DNA of 64,000 nt, from assembly GCA_024663395.1 (NCBI GenBank), contig JANFAH010000016.1, positions 620,001 through 684,000 on the forward strand, given 5' to 3'. Both the position numbers and the translations under genes were made by a program. This stretch comes from Pisolithus tinctorius (lineage: Eukaryota; Basidiomycota; Agaricomycetes; Boletales; Pisolithaceae). Under the pieces are notes generated by a model, which saw only the letters and a list, made by a program, of their open reading frames with translations, ran no database searches and had not been told where the DNA came from. Below are positions 33,451-48,139 of the stretch, piece after piece. How positions within the stretch are numbered: position 1 is the stretch's first letter; every line of letters starts with the position of its first letter.

Positions 33451-35840
33451 GGCTGAGCCCATCCATACCTTCTGGGGACACCCAACTCTGGGCTTACCTG
33501 GGACTACTCATATTGCAGTGGCTACACCCTAGTCCCACAGCTGGCTTGTACCCCATGATGACAATTCTAACCTCTGCGCGGCCATTCTCTATAGTGACTC
33601 CTACTTATGGGCTCAGCTGTATGCTACGGTGACACTCATTTATTGGCCCCCCCCCATAGTCCATGATGACACTTACTCCCCAGCCTGCTTGTAACTGACA
33701 ATGACAATTCAAACCACAGCTGCACCATTCCTCATGACAACATTTCCTCTCAGGCTCAGCTGTACTACATGGTGACACTCATCAGTTGGGCTCTCCCATA
33801 CTACAAGGTGACAATAGGTTCATGGCTCTCATGTAACCCACATGCACAAGCCATACATGGGCTCAACCTCCGCTGGCCCGTCACCAATGGCCGATTGTCA
33901 GCCTCTGCTGACCGTCTCATACGGCCTAACCAGGTGCATGGGCTCGAGGGATTGGGGTCAGGGGGAAAGTTAAAGATACAGAGGGGTGGACTGATTGGAC
34001 TTAGTGACTGAGGTTACAGTGCTATTCCCTTGCATGGGTCTCAGTCCAAGTCCAAGGCCGAGGTGGGATTATCAGGGTAACTTAGTTGATTTCAGACTGA
34101 AGGGTACAGGCCGAGTATCTACGAGTTTATATACTAGAGACAACTATAGTATGGAGACCAGTAATGCTGGTCTCACAAGGATTGCTAAGAAGATTGGTAA
34201 GACAGGTATTAGTAAGGTATGACAAAGACAATGGAGACCAGGATGGGTGGACCAGAGACAAGACCAGGCAGGATTCAACCAAAGTGACAGGCACTGCAAA
34301 GCAGTGTTCACCACACTAGACTAACTGGGGATATGGGATTGGCAAGGCTGAGGCTAGACTGAATGCATATGAGGCTGAGTCCAGCTGGGGTCAAGACACA
34401 GCTATGACACAACCTCCAGACACCATTACTCACTCCTTTCACTATTCCATTCATTCTGCCCAACTCAAATCCACTCCTTTGTCTCTTTTTCACTGATCCA
34501 AGCTCAGAACCCCTCTGGGTCAAACTGGACCTAATTCTATCCACCCTTGGGAGTATCCTACACTCCCCAGCTTCACTTTCTACCCAAGCTACACCAGACT
34601 ACATCCATCTGCCCTTCCTTCCATGATCTGCTGGTGGCCCTGATCCATGCAGTCATGTGACATGTGTACTCCAGTTACACATCTACCCCTGTATATGTAC
34701 ATGGTTGACCCTCCTTTGTCATATGCTCATCCCCAGTTCCCTCTGCTGTGGAGACTCAGTCATATGTGTACACTTGCTGTGCAGTGACACAGTATGACTC
34801 AATGATACCTTAGCAGGAACTCAGGTGTACATTTAAACATTTTCAAATGCTTGTCCTGCAGTACTTTACATACATATATAAACCCACATGTATTGTACTG
34901 TCCCTTCATTCAAAATCTACTTTGCAACCATCCTTAGCTCTGCTTGCTGTACCCCAGAGGACTCAACAGTACAACTTCAGTTGGCCAAGACTAGTGTCCC
35001 ATCACTAGTGAAGTTAAATTATGTGTCACTTCTCATGTGGTTACATGCTTGTGCTTCATTGCACTCGATTCATGATGCAATATGAGTCATCAGCATAACA
35101 ACTACCTATAGGAAGGAATATACTGTAGGTAGGTAAGTAAGTGTCCCAATGTAATGAACAGAAGGAGTCCCACCTCAGACTTCAAGTTGGTTGAAGCTGA
35201 GGTGCAGTAAGAAAAAATAAACTGCTGTGTCCGCTTTTGGATTACATAATGCTGTGCTTAGTGAACCACAACTAAGGTAAAAGTGACAAACTCCAACACA
35301 GTCTGCTGCAGACAATTCAGACAATCCAGACAATCTAGATGTCTGACACTAGATAACTGAATGGTGTGCCAAGAGTTCAAATGAATCAAATTAAAGTTTG
35401 TCAGACTAAATCAGATGGATCAGACAAGCAGGCTACTTGTAACTTTGCTGATGCTAGAGCATGTGATAACACTGCAACTGCCAGTGTGTGACATTATCAT
35501 GAAGTATCATGAGAAAGTTCCCCCTTAACCCGGCCCATCACAGGAGAGCATGACAAAAGTCCTAACAGACTAGGACTAGCTTACGCGTCCTGGAACATAT
35601 GTATTACAAGGATGTCATGTGTCTGAGTCTGCCTCGCTCATGTAGCCTTACCACTATTCACCTGGTTCAGTGCAGCATCTGCTTTTTGCAAGTCCCTCTC
35701 GCTCAAACTGTTTGCTGCCCCTCCTGGTGCGGGCGTACTTACCCCAGAATGCATAGAGCTCCCACGGGAACGCATCTTCAGGACGAGGGGGCTACTCGGC
35801 CTCTGAGTGGCGAGATAAACATTTTGATAGCTGGCCTGAC
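33451..35840. other. Gene-poor stretch with LTR-like promoter signals
   Basis: No protein motif is recognisable in 2.4 kb. At about 34870-34885 ACATACATATATAAACCC resembles the TATA context seen in the long LTRs of this window. Repeated CAGCTGTA-TACATGGTGACACTCAT words (about 33600-33780) form a short diverged repeat. Probably one or more decayed LTR or non-coding remnants whose borders I cannot define. It marks the transition to the single-copy genes to the right. Confidence 0.35.
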
Positions 35841-38233
35841 TTACAAGGGGTATCCTTCATCCTCGTCTTCGGCCGACTTCGGGAAACCAAATCCACGATA
35901 GTCGCTTGTATTCAGACGTTGCATCTAGTAAGAATCACGCGTGAATGAACGCAACTCCACAGATAACATGCCATAGCCTACCTCTTCCGTCAAGGTCCCC
36001 ATGTCCCCAGGAGTGGCTAATCCAGTGATACGCAGACGCGGGCTTGCGGGAACTGACGTCGGGTGGTACCGCTCGGGCCCAGCACTGAAGTAGTCCTCTT
36101 CCTCCTCTGATTCCCCGTTGGAGTTCACGAAAGCGTCTGGGTATGCCCGCCTTAATGCCAGCTGCCGTGCTTTCGAATACTCCACACCCAAGTTCTTCCA
36201 ATCAAGCAGGGGACTAAGCCGTTCAACCCGGTTTCGCTGGTTGATGCGCTGTCTCCGCGTCTTGCTGCAGAAGGCGAATAGGTAGTTCGCAAGCTGGCTG
36301 ACAGATTCCTCCACGGACAGCAAACGGCGATCAACAATGTAACAACCTTCGTCCTCGGGACTCTCAATCATGTCTTGCATGAAACATCCAAACCCAGACA
36401 GGTTGGTAGTAATCGACGGCACTCCCATCTAGCCAGCATAACGGTCACCTGATCCGCAGCTCACGCGGAAGAATCACTTACCACCGTGCATTCGGCGGGA
36501 GTGTATCCCCAAGGCTCGTAGTAGCTCGGGAATACACCCAAATGACAGCCCCTGACGAACTCTTCGTAATCAAGGCCCAAGATTGGATGGTTGGCGTTTA
36601 AAAAGTCGGGGTGGAAAACGATCTTGACACGATCCTCGGGTGTGTTGAAGAGCTTCACTTGACGAATCTGGTTAAGAACCGGATCATTACCATCATCTAC
36701 CATGTTGTGGGTAACGACTGGGGGAAGCGAGCTGCGCTTGAGAGCGAATATCCGCCGTTTCATAAGAACCTGGTCTTCCGTAGAGATTAGGTCGGAGGGT
36801 GCCAGTTCGAACTTCCCTTCCCTGCGGTCACAATAAGTCAATGTCTCCCTCGCTCCATTGCGCAAGTTCAACACATACCCATTGAATCTTGCGGCGTGAT
36901 CAAACAAGCGTGCCCCGATGCGCTTTTGGATCTCAGAAACGGTGTCTTGGAGCTGCTTCATCACAGCCTGTCCTTTAAGAGCCTCAATGGTATACGAGTT
37001 CGTGGCGGCGGGCATAATGATAAAGGCAACCACCGTCGTCTTTGAACCGGATTTCTTCAGAAGATAATTGAGACCTGCATCGACGTCAAAAGAGAACAAC
37101 GTAGTGGATATCAGGAACACTGACGGGCTAACGATTCGATGAACATGTCAACACCCTTGTTGCGGTATTCGTAGCGACCAGCAATGAACATCTATGCACG
37201 CATCAACATATCTGAGCCACAGATAGCGAGTGGTGACACACATAAATTGTATTGTCGAGGTCAAAGTCGTAGTGGCCATAGAAGTGGCCACGGACGAACT
37301 CGTGTATTTTTGCCTTGGCGGTGGCGTGCAGGTTCTGAAATTCGTGCATCGCTTGGAATTTGACGACGTTGAGGCCGTTCGGCAAGATACCGTCCGGCTT
37401 GCGTTTGAGGAGATACTCTGCCTCGTAAGCTGTGATATGAGACACGGTGGTGAATACATCTGTGCAGTGTGCGGATGCACGTTCGATGCAGTATCGGTGG
37501 TATATGCCACGTTTTCCGGCTTCATGGTCGACATCAAAGTACTGGAGATCGTTGTAGAAGTCGACATTGCCAGCACAGAGATAGCGACCTAGGAGGGTCG
37601 CGTGTGTTGTAAAGACGGTGGTGACGTCGATCTGCCGTTTCCTGCAGATCGGGATTGCGACACCAGCCTGCCACTCGTGGAAGTGAGCGACGACTGCAGT
37701 GTCGACTTGCCGTGAGACGTACTGCAATCAGGAGAGCGTCAGGTGAATATGCTTTCCTAGAAAGCTCAAAATCGTTCTACCTCGCCCAGGAAACAAGCCA
37801 CAAGATAGCCGAACAGAATGGCATCATTTGTCTCGGTGTCGTTAGGAGGGGAGGGTATGCCTGCGATGTTCCAAAGGTCGCCTTTCCACTCGTCCAGACG
37901 ATGGAAGGCACTCCCCGTATCAAAGAGAAGGACGCGAGGAGCGCCTTCGATGAGCCAGCGACCGTAGAGGGACTTTACACCTTGGGCACGCATTTGCTCG
38001 AGAGAGGCGGCAAGGGCAGGGTCTTCGGGTTCAAGCGCTTCTACCTCCAAGGGGGCAGTCTTGTAGATAAGGGGGCCGATGAGGGTATATCTGTCGCCAT
38101 ACTCTGCAACGGTGACTGGCACCTTTGTCTTGATGACGGTGTAGATACCGCCGACCTTGTTTGCGACCTCCCAGGCGCACTCAAAGAGGAGGTGATTCTG
38201 GACGTCTCGTTTGGCTGGCATCTGTTCAGCCAT
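35841..38233 (-). CDS. GSY1: Glycogen synthase (GT3 family)
   Basis: Cytosolic enzyme transferring glucose from UDP-glucose to the end of glycogen chains. Six exons join in phase: 38233-37781, 37721-37242, 37191-37125, 37074-36482, 36428-35982 and 35924-35841, giving 707 residues, the usual length for fungal glycogen synthase. The N-terminus has [16 protein letters not shown] (nucleotide-sugar binding K-x-G-G). HFHEWQAG and [13 protein letters not shown] follow, and the C-terminal half holds [14 protein letters not shown] and [13 protein letters not shown], the catalytic acid region. The C-terminal arm has [20 protein letters not shown] (the Arg cluster that binds glucose-6-phosphate) and a Ser-rich acidic tail that is a likely phosphorylation site. 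Introns are 50-59 bp. It is tandem with the DUF92 gene upstream. Confidence 0.97.
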
Positions 38234-38525
38234 GTTCGTCGTGGATAGAGATCAAACGAATCCTCTATGGAGCTGGATTGGAGCTGGACACATTTTTCGA
38301 CCTTGACATCATATCAAAAGAACAGTCCACGTGAACTATCAATTAACACACAGGTCCCATATCAAGCAAGCCAGGTCACATCTAGAAAAATGTACATATG
38401 TAGGGAAGGAACACTTTCAAACCGATGACATGGGTCGTGCTAGGCAAGCAACGCAACTACCACCGCCGTCGCCACGGAAGAAATTAGGTTCACCTATATG
38501 TACGCTACTGTCAGACCACGGTTTA

Positions 38526-39597
38526 TTAAGTAGACGTCACTGGGCGGACCTGATTGTTGGTCAGCAGGTTCAACCCGCCGATCACCTTGATCGACTCCTT
38601 GTCACGGGGGACAGATGCATCCTGCAAAACCCGCTTACTGTCCACAGAGTACCGAGTACGCTGGATGGTTGCTCCGAGGAACGAGTCCAGCTAAGACGGG
38701 TCAAGTCGTGCTGCTCCGATTCCGGTATCAATCGTGGGACGTACCATTGACCCGAGGACTCCCGCAGCGGTGCCCCAGAGTACCAGCGAGGGCAGTATAC
38801 CCATCCAGTCGGCCCGACAGACGCGATTTTCTACGACCAGGCTCGCAAAGAGCGTCAGTCCCACCACGCACCCGCCCGCCACCGATGCGAGGGTGCCCCC
38901 GACGGAAATGGCACCGTTGGTTCCCGGAGGTACAGGTTTCAGCGTCGTAATCAGGATCGGCCGAGAGCTTGAGAGTATACCCAGCTCCGAAGCTAGCGTA
39001 TCTCCCAGACAACAGGCAAATTGACTGTAAGGCACAAACGTGCATTGGCAAACGTCGATATGATCCAACCGTCAATGGGACTTACCCCAGGACGATAAAG
39101 AGGAGCGCCCGACTGAGACCGTTGGATATACTTGCAGACAAGGGGCACCAGCTTTCAGTGTCATACAGCGGACCTTCAACGGGCAGAACGGACGGCAGCA
39201 AGGACCATGGCAGCACGTTTGGTGTAAACGTCACACTCCATATGATTGAAGCGATGAATGCAGCTATCGAGTTACATAGTACCTGCCAACCGGTACGGTA
39301 ACCAGCGTCCTGAAAGCCTTCTTCCAGCTGCGCCTTGCGTTTCTTCCCGTCTATATGATAGTCCGTCGGCACGGTGCAGTACCGAACACGCATCAACGAC
39401 TCACATTTTGTAGCGCGCGAGGCGAGCAGGTAGAATGTGATGAGAGTTACACCTATGGCACGCACAGGCGCCGCCATGACCAGAAAGCCTACGACGAAGG
39501 CCGTGGCGGCACCCGACGGCGATAGTTTGCGGGAACGGGCTCCGTTCACAGCAAGTGCAGTGGCCAATACGAAGGGTACCACAGGAAACGTCGTCAT
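38526..39597 (-). CDS. DUF92/TMEM19 family integral membrane protein
   Basis: Polytopic membrane protein; plant and animal relatives include TMEM19 and phytol/farnesol-kinase-type proteins, but the fungal role is unknown. The start at 39597 (MTTFPVVPFVLATALAVNG) opens a transmembrane segment, then RKLSPSGAATAFVVGFL. An intron (donor GTGAGT near 39411) restores RATKYGKKRKAQLEEGF. GYRTGWQVLCNS and more hydrophobic segments follow. A second intron (about 39088-39008) leads to GDTLASELGILS and ITTLKPVPPGTNGAIS, the family's signature. A third intron (about 38750-38695) precedes LDSFLGATIQRTRYS, and the stop is TAA at 38526-38528. It has about five hydrophobic segments. The gap of 38234-38525 to glycogen synthase holds its 3' flank and the next promoter. 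Confidence 0.92.
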
Positions 39598-40625
39598 TCC
39601 AGTAGAGAGCGTTACTCACGACGGAGGCGTGGAACAAACGGCAGCTCAACGTCAACCTTTACTATCGAGCCGAATTGAAGCAACCCAACCGCTTCGATAC
39701 CATCGATGGGGTGGGAGCTGGCATTTAGCACTTAGCAGTCATCATGTAGGGAATCATTAATTGCTATAGCTCTTGGGGTATCTCGATTCCCAACAATGTC
39801 TGTACCAAGATTTTCTCATGAAACCACTGATTAGTTCTTCCACTGCAACTCCGGGGTGCAATTTTGCCCAACCAAGTCTCATATCCACATCCTCAGAAGC
39901 CTAACCGCTCGCTTGCAGTGATTGCCGTGCATTAAAATGTCGGAATAGTTCTCCGTGATCATACAACGCACGCCATTCCCTGTTGTCCATAGCGCTCCAG
40001 AAGATCTTCGTCTGTCATCCACAGAACCACCCTTCGAAGTCGACGAGACCGGCAACGATATCGATCAGTCGGGAACAACGTTACCCTCTACTAAGATGTG
40101 CCGGAAACAGGCATACCATGATATATGACAAGCGGAAATCGTCGAGACGTATCGAAAATGGTTTCGTCGCTGTAATCATCAACCCACCAGGCTGATTACG
40201 CCTCAGGGTGTCCGAAAGCCAAATCAGTCACAAGTAACCGTCTGAACATCCGATTTTAAACTGGCCATGGCCCAAGGTAACAGACTTGTTCCATCCGCGC
40301 AGATAGGATGGCCCCAATATGTAGTAGAATGCGATGCACCCGGCTGCTAGATTGTTTTAGTGGATTGCGACCCTCGAAAAACAGGTAAAACCAATGCTTT
40401 GGCCAGTTTCACTTGCCTGGGAGAGGTATGTCGAACTCCCCATTAAGGTTGTCATAGGTCAGACGTGACTGTCAAGTAGAATATAATGTTTTTTGAGCGT
40501 CACAAATCGATGTTTGGACTGCCCTCGCGAGGTGAACGAGAAGCACCCTGTCCAAACGAAAGTCAGGCTATTGGAGCCACCATGACGTTCAAACGGCATC
40601 ACTATCCACACCTAACTACAAAACG
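39598..40625. other. Intergenic, no gene recognised
   Basis: About 1 kb between the DUF92 start and the ornithine carbamoyltransferase stop. It is AT-rich with a few short ORFs on both strands, none with motifs. The promoter of the DUF92 gene and the 3' UTR of the transferase should lie here. Confidence 0.4.
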
Positions 40626-41833
40626 TCACTCCTTGAGGATCTTTAGCGTTTTCTCACCCGCCAGATCCCATTTTCCAAACAGCAAACTAGAGAGTCGAAA
40701 TTAACGATGGGAACATGACGAGATGTGGGGTACGTACTCGAAAGCAGCCATAATGGTCCACTTGCGGTTGTCGGACTCGGGGAATACGAGTGACCGGGGA
40801 CCATAGAATACCTGAAAGGATGATAAACAAAGACGTCCGTGAAAGTGCGGATGGCAACAGACCTGGTCGTCGACCTCTTCTTGTTTCCTTGGGAGACAGT
40901 GTAAGAATTTCCAGTCTGGGTTTGCATCGCGGCAGAGTGCCTCTGTGACTTGGTATCCCGCAAAGTCTTGTAAACGCTGGGCCTTCTCGGCCTCTTGACC
41001 CATGGAAATCCTGGGTGTAGTTGAGGGGACATGATAATTGCGACCAAAACGCGTTCTTACCAGGTGTCGGTCACGACGACGTCAGCGCCTTTGACTGCCT
41101 CTTTGGGATCGGAGCCCCACCAAATGTCCTTGTCGCAGCCAAGTTGGGTGACGCGGTCCCATACGGGCTGGGGACACTGGTAGGCTGGTTTTTCGGGTGA
41201 TGCGACGCGCATTTTGTGACCGAGGCGCGGGTAGGTGACGAGCATGTCGTGGAGTACGTTGGTCGAGTCGCCTACGTAAGCAACGGTGAGAGGGCGCAGC
41301 TGTGGGAGAGGCTTGTTGGCGGGGGGTGGTGTTTTGAGGGCAGTGTCAAACAGGTGGGCGTGTTCGTGGAGGGTGAGGACATCGGCAAGGGTCTGCGTGG
41401 GATGCCAGAGAGAAGAGAGGGCGTTGAGGACAGGGACCGGGGAGTAGCGCGCCAGTTCTTCGATTTCCTCGTGTGCGCCTACGCGGGCAAATATGCCCTG
41501 GCACATGCCGCCAATGACGCGTGCGGTGTCGCGGGGTGTCTCGTTGACACCGAGCTGGATGTCTTCGCGACCCAGAAAGAGTGCGCGACCGCCCAGGAGG
41601 ACTGCGGCAGTCTCGGCGGACACGCGTGTTCTGGTGCTGCGTTTTGCGAAGAGGAGCGCGATGGACTTGTTAAAGAGGGACTGGGAGGGCATCCGCAGCC
41701 GGGCACTCTTCTTGGACTGGGGTGCGAGCCATGGCACGGAGACCTGCTTCAGATAGTGTGCGTGGTTGACAATCCGCAGGATCTGGGGTGCTGTGAGGTC
41801 AGCCAGACTCATCAAATGGGGCACTGCACTCAT
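40626..41833 (-). CDS. ARG3: Ornithine carbamoyltransferase
   Basis: Makes citrulline from carbamoyl phosphate and ornithine, in arginine synthesis (mitochondrial in many fungi). Four exons, 41833-41061, 41010-40863, 40811-40738 and 40686-40626, join in phase to 351 residues. Motifs: KRSTRTR (carbamoyl-phosphate binding S-x-R-T-R), [10 protein letters not shown], the ornithine-loop block VVTDTWISMGQE formed across the first intron, FLHCLPR (catalytic Cys) and the C-terminal FDLLFGKW formed across the last intron. I start at ATG 41833 ([14 protein letters not shown]). An upstream in-frame region (GTG at 41899) could extend it, and its Ser/Thr/Arg/Lys-rich residues resemble a mitochondrial presequence, so an unusual start or 5' exon is possible. 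It is head-to-head with the KDM4-like gene. Confidence 0.96.
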
Positions 41834-41982
41834 CGTCGTCTTCGTCGTCCTCGCCGTCCTCGGTGACTCACTGGCCGAGTTTTTTGTGTGTGTGCACACC
41901 CCCCTCGGAGGGGTGGGGTGATGACATAATAATCTAGTACTTTAATAATATACTAGTCTTATATTAATGGAGTCCCGTGCAA
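41834..41982. promoter_or_regulatory. Bidirectional promoter between ARG3 and KDM4-like gene
   Basis: Only 149 bp separate the ARG3 start codon (minus strand) from the ATG of the demethylase gene (plus strand, 41983). The middle is AT-rich (TAATAATCTAGTACTTTAATAATATACTAG, here noted from 41926 in short AT words), next to a CCCC/GAGGGG inverted stretch at 41899-41918. The transcripts must share or overlap their core promoters, unless the ARG3 start is farther upstream. Confidence 0.6.
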
Positions 41983-45438
<3,456 letters not shown>

Positions 45439-45600
45439 AGTAACTGCCCTGTTTGTTTAATTAATATTGAAGAGGAAACCCCGGGACCATGTATTGTATG
45501 TGAACAGTAATCTTATTGCGTCGTCCTATCAACAGTACACATCTGCGGAATGCAACAAGCGTCTGGAAAAGGCTTGTCGAACCGGAATTTGCGTGTAGGT

Positions 45601-47314
45601 TTATTTACATCGCTGGCCAACAATAGCTTTTCCATGCTCCTGTAAGCAGAGAGATAGATGAGGCATCGATCCAGAAGCGGCAGCGGACGAACCTGCCACT
45701 CTTCACGGCTGATCCACAGTTGATGGAAAGTGCCCAGGCTTGCAAGAATGCTACCTCCGAGCCACGCACCATACTTCCGCTCGATTGGGTTCCCTGGTGC
45801 ATGAATTTTGACCTGTCGAGTGATGTCAACCAGAGCCTCAGTTTTGCAGTCGGTACACCAACTGACGTGTGCAAAATTCCGAGACAACTCGTTCTCCAGT
45901 CTGTCAGCGAAACCAGTGAAGAGACTCCCTCCACCTGTAAGAACGACGTTTCCCATCAACACTTGGCGCAAATCCGGATCACAGGCACGGAGAGACTCTG
46001 ATAGCAACGTCGGGATATTTTTGGGCAAGTTAGGATTTTGAGCCTAGCTACCCGGTAGGCGAGATCAGCCCGCGGCAGAAAATATGTGGTACATACGACA
46101 AGTTGTGGTGAATGGTAGAAGAACTCCTCGCCGACTTGGAAGCGTTCAGGGCCAAAGTAAGTATTAAACCCTGTCGGAAATTCGTACTGGCGAGGCGGCC
46201 GTGCGGCAGCAGCCCTGAACGGATATCGGGAATCGGCCGAAAAGGATAATGGTTATTGCACTTACTGTTCATTCCACCCTTGATCGAGAACGCCCGCCAC
46301 GGTATGGATCCATTCGTCCACCTCCCGAGTTTCATACCATGTTGTCCAGCTTTCCGTCGTCCCGGCTGATCGGTCTTCGCGCAACGTGAAGCGTGGTGGC
46401 GCGGACGGTTCGACGGGCTAGCAGGACAGCTATACATTAGCGAACAATAACAGGTTGAGCATATTCACAATTTTAGAGGCAATGAGTTGGTGTGGATACA
46501 AGTCTATGCTTGGGCGTGTGGGGGTTGGGTTTGTGAGGATGTGCTTTGCGTGTGCGTGCACCAACTTTGGGAGGGCAGAATAAACGAGACCTGGAAATAT
46601 TGGTTACACGTCCGCCTTTCCCCGCTGGGAGAGTCAGTTACCTTTCCTTAGGACGAAACCATCGACGACGGGAGTTATGCTCGCCATGGAGTGCCCAACA
46701 TCTATCACCAATGCCGAGCCTTTCCCTGAAGCAAAACTGGAGAGCCATTAAGGTAAAGTAAGGGGTTGTGTTGGGCTTACGCGTTCAAGACACCCGTGTT
46801 GGCGATGTAGAAAGCGGGAACCTGGAACTCCTCGAACATGATCTCGGCCATTCGCTCTCGATTGGCTGCAGTATTCCAGGCCGGCTCGGTCACGAGGACA
46901 GGATGTTCAGATGGGTTGGCGTGCATGATATCCGACAGTGCGTGGGATATTAAGGGAGGGATTGGGTTGAAGTCAAATACTGGAGAGGCGTTGAGCGAAA
47001 CAGACATGGGTTCATGAGCCAGGAAATGCTGACTGAGACCGTCTCGCCAGGGGTTCCCTATTTCCATGCCCGGCCTCCAGATGGAAGGGCCATGCTGGCC
47101 TAGGTAGAGCTTCGCGTCTGAATCACCGGCTGTAGTTTTGTAGCCATAATACGACGACACGACGGCTTTGGGGGTATCATCTCCTGCGTATCCAGCACGG
47201 ACTGATGACGAGCCAATATCCACCACAAGAGCGGATACCTCGTCTGTGTCAACCAACAGTCAGTTACAGTGGATTGACGGACGCTGTCGTCGTACCTCCT
47301 CCGTAATTTACCAT
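45601..47314 (-). CDS. ARP4: Actin-related protein Arp4 (NuA4, INO80, SWR1 subunit)
   Basis: Nuclear actin-related protein of chromatin-remodelling and NuA4 acetyltransferase complexes. The start is ATG 47314 (MVNYGG); an intron (donor GTACGA, about 47298-47250) joins to [18 protein letters not shown], typical of Arp4. Next: [18 protein letters not shown], the actin-fold ATP-binding loop segments [12 protein letters not shown] (about 46740), [43 protein letters not shown] and [14 protein letters not shown]. The last exon follows acceptor ACAG and ends [12 protein letters not shown], stop 45601-45603. Several short introns. It is convergent with the demethylase gene, leaving 162 bp between stops. 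A partner NuA4 gene, EPL1, lies 7 kb to the right. Confidence 0.95.
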
Positions 47315-47587
47315 CGTTCTTGTCCGATCAATATGTTCCAAGTCCTCGTAATAAACAGGGTGGATTATGTAAGACATTATCTCTGGAGATAAGATAAGCA
47401 AGACAGTTTGAGCGGAGCTTGGAATTATTCACCCGGCATTGTCGGCGCTGTTAGTGGCTTGAACTTTAATTTTCACTCGAGCTCTCGCTGTCTTCATCTT
47501 CAACCCCATCGTCGGCAAAGGTATGCAACGGTACTTTCGTCGATCTCGCACGCTCAGAGACTTTTTTCACGGGATAGAAATTACAAA

Positions 47588-47869
47588 ATGACCCACGACG
47601 CCGTCTGGTTTTCTCGTCCTCGAAAGTTCGGCAAGGGTAGCCGCCAATGGTGGGTATCCGGGCCTGTTGATGATCGACGAGAGCTTGAGAACGCCTTCTA
47701 GCCGTCTCTGTGCTCACCAAGCTGGTTTGATTCGCAAATACGGGCTTGACCTTTGCCGTCAATGCTTCCGTGAAAAGTCTGCTGCCATCGGCTTCGTCAA
47801 GGTATGCCGTACTTTTAGTCTTCGGATATCTGGCGCTCTGACCATGCGGATTTTCATCAGAACCGGTGA
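47588..47869 (+). CDS. RPS29: 40S ribosomal protein S29 (uS14)
   Basis: Small zinc-binding ribosomal protein. Three exons, 47588-47649, 47702-47801 and 47861-47869, join in phase to 56 residues, the exact length of the family. Reads [18 protein letters not shown], then CRLC and later CRQC, the four Cys that hold zinc. The C-terminus is IGFVK|NR. The second intron leaves a last exon of only nine bases including the stop, yet splice sites (GTATGC...TCATCAG) are consensus. It is divergent from ARP4, with 273 bp between starts, and the short leader before the ATG is rich in pyrimidines, usual for ribosomal protein genes. A longer open frame on the other strand (47466-47873) is a shadow. Confidence 0.97.
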
Positions 47870-48139
47870 GCACATCAGTAGACCACGTAGTTTATGACTG
47901 TTGCTGTGTTGTCGTCCACCTTACATATGACTACTTGATGTGTCGCCCAATTACCATTTGAATAGTGGCAACCAGCGCCTACTGTGATTGTGATAAGATT
48001 TGAGTATACGTGGGAAACGGGAAATTCGGGGCTGATTGGAGTTTAGGATCACTGGCTTGTGTCCCTGCCCGTGAAAAAAAGTTGGATGCAGCAGACCTCG
48101 TGCTAAGCAGGGGATCGTCACCCTTCTGCTCTCACTCGG

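Noticed and set aside
32253..33456. Large ORFs of up to 177 codons on both strands in the minisatellite.
   Set aside because: They are consequences of the repeat unit having few stops; the same peptide-like pattern appears in all frames.
41836..41899. An upstream GTG at 41899 as the start of ornithine carbamoyltransferase.
   Set aside because: ATG 41833 gives a protein of family length. The upstream residues could be a mitochondrial presequence, but a GTG start is not expected in fungi without further evidence.
47466..47873. A 135-codon minus-strand ORF overlapping RPS29.
   Set aside because: The plus-strand RPS29 exons are conserved to the residue, and the minus-strand frame has no motif.
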